From Sextonia rubra (taxonomy: Eukaryota; Streptophyta; Magnoliopsida; Laurales; Lauraceae), in contig JASUAD010000001.1 in assembly GCA_037013555.1 (NCBI GenBank), positions 129,329,589 through 129,393,588 of the forward strand: 64,000 nucleotides of DNA, written 5' to 3'. Positions 56,480 to 64,000 of this stretch are shown piece by piece. Positions within the stretch are counted from its first letter, which is position 1. Each line of letters starts with the position of its first letter. Made by a program: the position numbers and the translations under genes. Below the pieces are notes generated by a model that saw only the letters and a list, made by a program, of their open reading frames with translations, was not told the origin of the DNA and did no database searches.

Positions 56480-57430
56480 TCCTCTTGGTGTGTTCAAGTT
56501 TAGTTTGGCTGGTGTTCCGAGAGGTAAGCCTAGATTGGCAAGTAATAGAGGTATGGTTTAAATAAGGGTGAGGTATTATTTATGTTCTCCAAGTATGTGG
56601 GTGTTGCTTTTCTAATAAATATAAATGTTAGCTATTTCAAAAGCCCTTCAATGCTTTTTAAAATGCCTCCATGGTGTTATTGCTGTCAATGTGATTGCTT
56701 GGATGCCACACCCTTACAAATTCTAATTCCTCTTTAATGAAATATGGGTTTTATCTACCACCATTAATGTGGTATTTCATCATGAGTCTGCTAACTCTAA
56801 AGCCGATGCTTTAGCCAAGCATTTTATGTTGGCTATCATGGGTGGTGGCCCACATGACCACCACTCACTTTGATTTATTCAATAACGAATATCTTCCCAT
56901 TAAAGCTACGTTCCTGGAAACACTCCAGTCATACGATAATGGAAAGCTTTCCGTTGATGGGGAGGAAAGCATTAACGTAGTCGATAAATGGCTTGGGAAC
57001 TCTCTCATCTTCACACACAGAGATTACTGCTTAGCATACCCATCAATCAGCAGGCATTACGATAAACCACCACTCACTTTGATTTATTCAATAACGAATG
57101 TCTTCCCATTAAAGAAACGTTTCTGGAAACACTCCAGTCGTGCGATAATGGAAAGTTTTCCGTTGATGGGGAGGAAAGCATTAACGCAGTCTATAAATGG
57201 CTTGGGAAGACATTCGTTATGGAATAAATCAAAATGAGTGGTGGTCATGTGGGCCACCACCCATGATATCCAACACTTTAGCCAAGCAAGGAGTTGAGAG
57301 AAGTTCTCCGGATGTGGTTGGGCTATAAATACATTGATGCTCTTGTACCCTATAGTCTTTTATTCTCTCTTTTTCTATTATTGCCTTCTTGTCGCTTATT
57401 TCTTTTATTAGATTTTTCTGTTGCATTTAA
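56480..57430 (+). mobile_element. L1-type LINE RNase H fragment, split by an inserted element
   Basis: 56480-56825 holds a decayed RNase H segment (VPRGKPRLA near 56515, NEIWVLSTTINVVFHHES near 56735, ANSKADALAKQ near 56795). It resumes after the insert with TLAKQGVERSSPDVVGL and the TGCTCTTGTACC tail phrase (57275 on). It is the same family as 20930 and 49360. Confidence 0.75.
56829..57273. mobile_element. 445-bp element with 71-bp terminal inverted repeats
   Basis: The left arm 56829-56899 and right arm 57203-57273 are inverted copies with about four mismatches in 71 bases; the outer end is TTGG(C/A)TATCATGGGTGGTGG. It interrupts the LINE RNase H and is flanked at a short distance by a repeated CTTTAGCCAAGC (56809 and 57275), consistent with a long, Mutator-sized target duplication plus a few extra bases on the left. 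Inside, a ~209-bp segment (from 56861) is repeated (from 57070), partly overlapping the arms. There is no transposase, so it is a MITE-like, probably Mutator-type, element. Confidence 0.75.
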
Positions 57431-59945
57431 AAGGAAAAGAAAAAAAGTTATCTCAAGAGACAGTGATGTAAATGGGTTGGTTCTAATCTACGTCCATGGT
57501 GAACTCGAAACTAGGTTTTGTTTCCTTGCTCCAAACCTAGTTTTGTATATGGAATGGATAAGATTTGGGTTAAAAAAATGATTGGAAGAAAAAATTAGCT
57601 TTTAAGAGGAATTTTCAAAAATTAAGGTAATATGTCGAGTTCTATGTCCACTGGTCAGAACTAAGGTGAAATCAGATCCAAACACATTTCGGTCATAGTT
57701 TCAAAAAAGGATTTAGACCAGACCTATTTACTTATCAAGACCTAAGTAAGGATCCGAACCTGATTATTAACATATTGGAACCTCCAAACAATCAATAACC
57801 CATTTAAGTTCTGTTTGTGTATAGGCACAGAAGAGGAAACCCAACTTTCCTCTTTCATGGCAATTGGCTTCCTACCAACCACATCAGATTTCCGAATCCA
57901 TCCCAGCGCAAAAAATCATGTACAAAATTGAGTTTTCTTCCGCCATTTTTTTGTTGCACTGAACATCATGGAAAAGGCACTGCCCTTGATTCGACGGCAA
58001 TGCTTGCGACACAGACAGACCCTTACATCCCTACAAAAGAGCCTGCAATTGTGGAAAGTAGGAGCCCACATAAAGTGGTAAGGGCCCACACAAAGTGGGA
58101 AGAATAGCCAAGGCATGCCCATGGTTCCATCCTTGGTTAAACAATTGACTATGTGACTGTGTGGCCTGCTTGGGCCCATGTATTACTTATGATTTAAAAT
58201 TGTAGTATCAGTTGCGGTTTTGGCTGATTCAAAAATACGATGTGATATAAGTATCGGTTGCAATTTGTTTTCTGCCATTGGCGTTGTGGCATGAAATTTT
58301 TTTTACCTCAAAGAAATCTAAAAATTTAAAAAATTCATAATATTGGAAAATGCTAGAAAATAATAATTAGTTTTTCAATAGTACACACCATATAGCAAAA
58401 ATATTGGTCCTCCCTAAGTCATAATATCCTGCACCGCTGTTTACATTTTAATAACTAAGTTTATAAAGTTTAATGTATAATCTTGGTCTCATCCATAAAA
58501 GTTCTTAAATTAATGAATACAGTTCATATTTAAAATTCAAGCCACTGAAAATAACAAATAATTTTAGGACTTAGCCCAATGTTAGATTGACCTCTGTTTT
58601 AACCTGAACTTTTCTTGAAATTTTACTCACATATTTTTTAAGTGAATAATAAAATAGTATGGTCCACTTTAATTTGAATAAAATCTGTTGAAGGGCCATT
58701 TAATAAAGGGTATATGTTTTGAGCGATTTAGACAACAGATTTTAAAAATAAAAGAAAAAAGAAAAAAAAGAAAGTCTAACTGCTTCAAAGATTGAGACCA
58801 CCATCAAATTAACCACTGTTAAATGTTTAATTATCAATCTATCAAAGAAGCCTTTCTCTCTCAAGTAAACGGCATGGTGTGATCAAATTGACGGTGAATC
58901 CATCACGTACTGGACTAAAATTTGGCTGGGCACCATAGAAGAGGAGGAAATTGATAATGATCAGTAAAGATTTTTAAACATGGTCCCCTCTGTTGGACCC
59001 CAAGATTGTATGTGGGGCATTAATTTGTAAAGTGGGTATGCATGGGATGGTATAAAAGCCCTTAAAAATGCATTCGTGGTTTGCCCTTTCACGTCACAGA
59101 AACACACAAGAGGAAATGAGAGAGGAGAAGAGGAAAAGGAGAAGAGAAGAATATCTTACACCACTCCAGCAGCATCAGCACCAGCGGGTCAGTGTAGTCC
59201 TGGTACATAGATCTTGTCTTCCACATCTCTTTCTCTCCCTCTCCTTTTTTGCTTTTTTTTTATTTTTCTTGTTTTGCTCTATAACCTCTCTCCTCTACAT
59301 CTCCCCCTATTATGTGAAAATACAGAGGCTGCTATGTGATACTGTTTTTCCCTTTTTTTTATGAAAATAAGGAATAAAGGGAGCCTGTGGTGGATCCAGA
59401 GTTTTCATCTGAGCGGTATAGATCCAAATATGAAATTGTATTTTGAAAAATAATATAAAATTTTTACATGGATTTTGAGGGTGAAGATAAAATATTATTA
59501 TAAATTTTTTAAATAAAATTAAAAATTTTACTATAATTTTAAAAGCAAAATTTAGCTAGCCTTTGAAAGCAGGGCCTGTCGGCTGATATTTTGCAAAAAT
59601 CAGCCAAAATATGGGTCGCTTTTCAGGATATTGGTCGATCTGGATCAATATCTACCCAAAAATTGGGTGATCCGATTCCGAGCCCAAAACCAGTAAGTGT
59701 CGATCGTCTTGTTATGGACCGATATGCATCGATGCTCTAAACAATGAATTATGAAGTCTACTCCCATCTTATCCACTCAAATTGTCAACGTAGACTTTTT
59801 CCATAATCGCATCTTGTCGGGACTGCTTCTAGCGACATGACAAGGGCCACGTGGATGCCTTTTAATACAGAAAGTTGGCAACGACGGAATACCGAAAATC
59901 TTCCTCTCCGCTCCCTTCAACAGCTACTGGTAGCAAGTGAAGAAA
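57431..59945. other. No gene seen; upstream of COQ9
   Basis: AT-rich spacer. 58140-58760 has no signals. 59051-59058 is a TATAAAAG followed by a purine-rich (GAGAGGAGAAGAGG) stretch, like the start of a transcription unit, but no coding exon follows. 59560-59740 has degenerate TE-like phrases. Confidence 0.4.
59051..59058 (+). promoter_or_regulatory. TATA box of an unknown transcript or distal COQ9 promoter
   Basis: TATAAAAG, with a GA-rich leader about 50 bases downstream. It lies about 930 bases before the COQ9 ATG, so it could serve COQ9 only if the leader contains an intron; otherwise it would drive a non-coding RNA. Confidence 0.3.
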
Positions 59946-59988
59946 CAGCTCTCTCTCTCTCTCCCTGGTTTTTGCTTTGTGTACAGAA

Positions 59989-62900
59989 ATGTTGCGATCT
60001 GCAACCCGTGTCGCTTTGAATCCCATGGGGATTTGGTTCTTGGCATCTCAGTGTAGTATCCTTCGATTCTCGTCAGATGCGCATTCTCCAACACCCCCAT
60101 TCCCTCCACACCCACATCCTTCCCACCAGCACCAGCAGCAAGAATCTGCTGCTTCTGCTTCTGCTTCTGCTTCTGCAGCAGGAGAAGGACACAAGGAAGA
60201 AGACTCTTCTTCTGCGAAGACCCACGGCGAGAGACGCGGGTGAGTACAATCGGACTACCAAAGCGAGCAGCTCCGCGTCCTTCAGGCTGCCCTCCCACAT
60301 GTTGTAAGTAATCATATCATTCTTCCCTCCCACCGTTTCTAATTCTGATTTTCTTGCTTGCTTTCATTGTTTTTAATATGGGTTCTTTCTGTTATGTGAG
60401 TTTTGGGTTGGGTTTGGAGCAGGTTAAGATGGGGTGGAGTGAAGGAGCATTAATTCCGGGGGCAAGGGATGTGGGAGTCTCGCCTTCGATCGTGCCTACT
60501 TTTCCCCGAAAAGAAGCTGCACTCGTTGAGGTATCTGAATGAATTCATGTAATGAAATGGGGTTGGTTGGCTGTTCCAAAATCAGATTTTATTTATTGGG
60601 GTTCTTTAGTTTCCTCATATTTTGATTAGATTTTGGTGTTTGTGTTGTAATTGTTCCGATACAATTGCAATTTCAGATACAATTGCAATTTCAGATCTCA
60701 TTGAAGATGACTTGGAATTTCAAGGATACTGTAAGGAATTATATATGTTGGCTAATTCATGCATGGATAAAACTCAAGTTTAAGCCAAACTCATTTTTTT
60801 ACTTGTTTTTAGACTAGGAGTTTTAAAAAGCTACAGAGTTCCAGATGAGCTCAAACAAAGAAAATCCGAAAAGATCAGTAACGAACTGCTCAATTGATTG
60901 AGTATGGGTCCGATCGATCGGTTGCAAGACAGTATCCAAATTCAATCAATTGGACCACTATCCAATCGATTGGACTACTATCCAATCAATTGAACCTGCA
61001 CAGAAAATCCTATCGACTTGCGATTTTCTAAGTCCGATTTTAGTGGATCTTTTGTTATTTGTGCCAACTTTATACCTAATTGAAATATATTTATGAGGCA
61101 TGAATTTAAGGCTATAAAAATGGGGTTTCTCTCAACCCAAAGGTAATCATCTCCTGTTCTGAAGTAGAGATTCCTTATTGGAGATCATATTTTCAAGAGT
61201 TCTTTGAAAAGTTGAAGGGCTAAAGTTTTGCTTTAAAGATCTATGTCTTCTACTTTTTTAACTGTAGAAGATTATTCTAGAGAGTCAAGTACAACGAAGG
61301 CGTCTAGGTGTTTAGATCTGTAACAGAATACGGCAGGGAGTCGTTGTAGCAGAGTGTTGTGCAATGAGAATTGCAAGTTCTTAAGTTGCATGAGAACTGG
61401 ATAAAGGTTGTGAGTATATCGCTTGTAACTTTGGTATGATTCATTGTACTTGATTTTCGATTATGGTTTTTTTTCCTGGTTTGGGTTTCCATGTAAAAAT
61501 CATTTTTTCTTGTGGTGTGTGCTTTTGTTTAATTTATTTCCACTACGTAGTTAATTGTTTATACACATAATGTTGAGAGTGATTGAGTTTATTTATTCTA
61601 GAGGCCTCTCCCCAAAACCTTTAGATACACCTTTTTATTAGACAGTACCCATAAAAGCATATTCGAAGAGTCACTTTCCACAATAAGGCCGCCATGAAAA
61701 GATTTTAAGAAGATCGAAGAGCTTCTAAAATAGCTAGCACCTCCGCTTTATTAGAGTCACAAACAACCCACGTGCTTAGAGAACATGAGCAAGACCTCAC
61801 ATTTTTAATTCCGGAGTACCCCTGCAATACCCGTTGATCCGACTCATTAACTGGTTTTTCTATCCAGTGGCAAGAGCCCATGCTACAGTTGGACGCTGTC
61901 AATGCTGCAACCACGATGCTGTGGGTTTTGAGTCATATTATCCAAAAAAAATAGAAAAAAGAACTTCTTTTTCCATTTATTATCATACTGTGTTTTGCAA
62001 GGTTGAGCTGGTCCCTTCAGGGTGTTTTTATGGGGGTGCTCTACCTATGGTGGTGCTCGACAGATAACGTTCTGGGTCAACAAACCATGGGCCTGATTTG
62101 TATAGATGCTTATAGCCTAATGGGGGAGTGCATTTATTTGCCTTGATGATCATAGACCTTTTCCATCAACATCTCATAAGCTCAATGTTCCAGCAATATA
62201 TGGATAGTCTCAGATAATGAATTACAGTTGATATGTCGAATCATTGCAATGACAGCTTTCTTCTTTTGTTTGTGCAGTATTTCATGGATGACTGCCTGCA
62301 AAGATTGATTGATATAATTGATTCAGGAGTGGATTTGTCAAACTTGATACTAAGCGAGCGCCTTGCAAAACTTATCCGAATTCGCTTGGAAATGCAAGCA
62401 CCCTACATATCAAAGTGTCCACAAGCACTAAGCATTCAGGTGAACAAAATCCTGAATTACAGTGTTCTGCTCATGCAAGTTTATGAGTCACTGAAACTCT
62501 GATTTCAAACATGCGGTGCTCATGGTTTGTTGATGCAGACTGTTGATCTTATGAACCCCAATCAAAGTCAGGTTTCTTAGATCAGCAGGTACCAGACAGT
62601 TAAGAATACAGAACAAAAAGGCTGAGGAATGGGAGACTAAAATCTTTCTAACTAAAATACTTAAAGATGTCTTCCATCAATCACAGGGCTAGCAATCTTA
62701 ATCACCTGATCTTGGATCCTGCATGTTTGGAATTGGTAATGTCAGCAGCACATACATTTGGGTCTTGTTAGTGTAGTAATCCAAATCACTATGTCTTGGA
62801 ACCTTCATGTGTGTTAGTGTAATGCTGGCAGACCTTGCATTTGCTGCTGTGAAGGACACAGTAATTTCTCTAAGCTCTTTTGTCTTTTATTCCTATTTGA

Positions 62901-64000
62901 AAATTTTCAAAGGCGTTGGTCTGTGCACACTTTGCATTAGTTGGCAGGCACAACCAGTGAACATCTCAACAAGTTTCAAGCAGCGGGCCATTCTAATTGA
63001 TGAAATTTGGCATGGTTCTGGTGACCAATCCTCTGATATTGATTGGTATGTGAAGTGCACTGTGCTTGGTGGAATTTACTCAACATCTGAGGTGTCCATG
63101 GTAACAGATCACTCTCCAGGTTTGTTTGTTTCTCCTGCTTTTCTGCTCTTTTTCTGCAATTTATAGTCCTGACATGCTGCTGCCATTTCATACAAGTGTG
63201 GCCGTGACTTATTGATTCTGATGTTTAATGTAATTTGCTCCATTGTGAATGGGGATGCCTCAGAAACTGTTCAGCTTGGGGGATCGTAAGCAGCCTTTGT
63301 TTTTTCCTTCCCCCCAGTCAAATAGATGAGCAATGATAAATAAAGGAATTCAAAGAATGATATAGCAGGATCTAAATGGTTCGGGTTTTCCTGTCTTTTA
63401 AGTTTTTTGGAGAAGACACCCCCTGCCACGTTCAGCGGGGCTGAAATGATAAATGTTCTGAATCTCCTAGTTATGGGCCCCACTTGTACAGAATTGTCAG
63501 ATCAGGTCACTCTGCACGACTAATGCATTATGAACCTGGTAATTCCACCTTACGATTAGATTGTTAATAAAGTGTTAAAATGTGTGCTGGTGTGCTTGTC
63601 ATTTATTTCAGAGTTTCGTGATACATGGTCATTCTTGGATGGTCGCATCAAAGATGCTTTTGATCTACAGAAAACTGTTCAAGAGGTAAAATGTCATGAC
63701 TTTGCTGCTTTATGCTTTTGTTGTTGGAAATGCCTGTAGAGACTAGTGAGCTTATGTAGATCCAGCTATCAGTCTTGTCCACCCATGAAGGCTGCCTGAC
63801 CTTAACTACACTGCTTTTGAAGAATATTATGATTGAATGGTTCTAACCATTTGACCATTCAAAATAAATGTTACCAGCCATTTGATCAATTTTCTAGAAA
63901 ATGGTTGGCTCACATCACTTTAGCAGGAGAGGGCCAGATCATTGGATCATCTAGTCTGTGGGCTCACCTTGGATTGCTTTTAAATTTCAACCACAATTTT
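59989..64000 (+). CDS. COQ9: COQ9 ubiquinone biosynthesis gene, exons 1-5 (continues past window; in-frame TGA in exon 1)
   Basis: COQ9 is the TetR-fold, lipid-binding mitochondrial matrix protein that assists COQ7 in coenzyme Q synthesis. Exons: 59989-60303, 60423-60530, 62278-62439, 62948-63119 and 63612-63685, all with GT-AG borders and matching phases. The final exon should resemble 16984-17070. The start MLRSATRVALNPMG looks like a mitochondrial presequence, followed by a low-complexity Ser/Ala linker with GCTTCT repeats. Conserved parts: EQLRVLQAALPHV (exon 1), GWSEGALIPGARDVGVSPSI (exon 2), FMDDCLQRLIDIIDSG and RLAKLIRIRLEMQAPYISK (exon 3), then TSFKQRAILIDEIWHGSGD (exon 4) and FRDTWSFLDGRIKDAFDLQK (exon 5). 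Codon 85 is TGA (60241-60243), ahead of the conserved domain, and exon 3 has Cys (62416-62418) where plant COQ9 usually has Trp before PQALSIQ. The predicted full length is about 306 residues, normal for the family. The gene may be a young pseudogene, or the TGA may be a sequencing error. Confidence 0.85.
60746..61565 (+). repeat. Solo Copia LTR in COQ9 intron 2
   Basis: It starts TGTTGGCTAATTCATGCATG, like the minus-strand start of the LTR at 14356-15208. It contains repeated CAATCGATTGGA/CAATCAATTGGA palindromic motifs (60890-60990) and a TATAAAAATGG box near 61113. The 3' edge is uncertain and no target duplication was established. It lies in the same orientation as COQ9. Confidence 0.7.
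61640..61850 (-). mobile_element. L1-type RNase H scrap in COQ9 intron 2
   Basis: The minus strand encodes VCDSNKAEVLAILEALRSS, nearly the same phrase as in the 20930 and 49360 LINEs, with a short decayed flank. It adds to the length of intron 2 (60531-62277). Confidence 0.75.

Noticed and set aside
56842..57237. 131-codon plus-strand frame
   Set aside because: It lies within the inverted-repeat element, repeats internally with the 209-bp duplication, and has no recognisable domain.
59068..59364. 98-codon frame after the TATAAAAG box
   Set aside because: Composition is driven by GA- and CT-rich DNA and there is no domain. It is kept only as a possible promoter region.
60240..60245. GTGAGT as the real end of COQ9 exon 1
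   Set aside because: It would skip the conserved ALPHV segment and put exon 2 out of frame. The donor at 60304 keeps phase 0 and the conserved sequence. RNA data could overturn this.
60077..60307. Alternative COQ9 exon 1 frame with poly-Leu
   Set aside because: It is out of frame with the conserved EQLRVLQAALPHV and comes from the GCTTCT repeats.

Overview
This is nuclear DNA from a flowering plant. The signs are a plant subtilase gene, a COQ9 gene with plant-type exons, a Tekay/Del-type chromovirus, Copia elements, L1 and RTE LINEs, and SINEs including one that resembles the Au family. I cannot name the species. Most of the window is transposon-derived. Only one protein-coding gene looks fully intact, an intronless subtilisin-like protease (28953-31241, minus). 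COQ9 is present twice, and both copies carry lesions.

Layout. 1-10676: minus-strand Ty3/gypsy chromovirus arranged as a tandem array with a 7,249-bp period. One full unit (LTR, gag-PR-RT, RNaseH-INT-chromodomain, LTR) is followed without a gap by the leader and gag of a second unit that runs off the left edge. The right LTR sits inside the reverse transcriptase region of a decayed minus-strand Copia element (10677-15208). That Copia element in turn abuts exon 4 of a truncated COQ9 copy (15216-17070, plus). 17071-27081: SINE, a solo LTR with a perfect 5-bp target duplication, an orphan ankyrin-repeat exon, a decayed L1 LINE, another LTR fragment and an orphan SEH1-like WD40 exon. 27082-28860: probable non-autonomous Helitron with four ~150-bp repeats. 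28953-31241: subtilase. 31350-52900: AT-rich intergenic DNA with a decayed Copia pol, a solo chromovirus LTR (38898-41364), a Copia LTR, L1 and RTE remnants, SINEs and several short tandem duplications. 52914-53751: PIF/Harbinger transposase remnant joined to a Myb/SANT-like C-terminus. 56480-57430: L1 RNase H fragment split by a 445-bp element with 71-bp terminal inverted repeats. 59989-64000: COQ9 (plus), exons 1-5 visible, with a solo LTR and a LINE scrap in intron 2.

How the parts relate. The left end is a three-level nest (COQ9 copy, Copia, chromovirus array). The two COQ9 regions, about 47.7 kb apart in the same orientation, are alike in introns as well as exons, so a recent segmental duplication is likely. 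The only strong host functions are mitochondrial ubiquinone biosynthesis (COQ9) and extracellular proteolysis (subtilase). I found no canonical tRNA or rRNA gene and no CRISPR array. I do not see a clearly new biological system. The most unusual structures are the shared-LTR retrotransposon array, the palindrome arrays in unrelated LTR families, the template-switch scar in pol, a tandem repeat whose hairpin core is inverted between copies, and the doubly damaged COQ9 pair.
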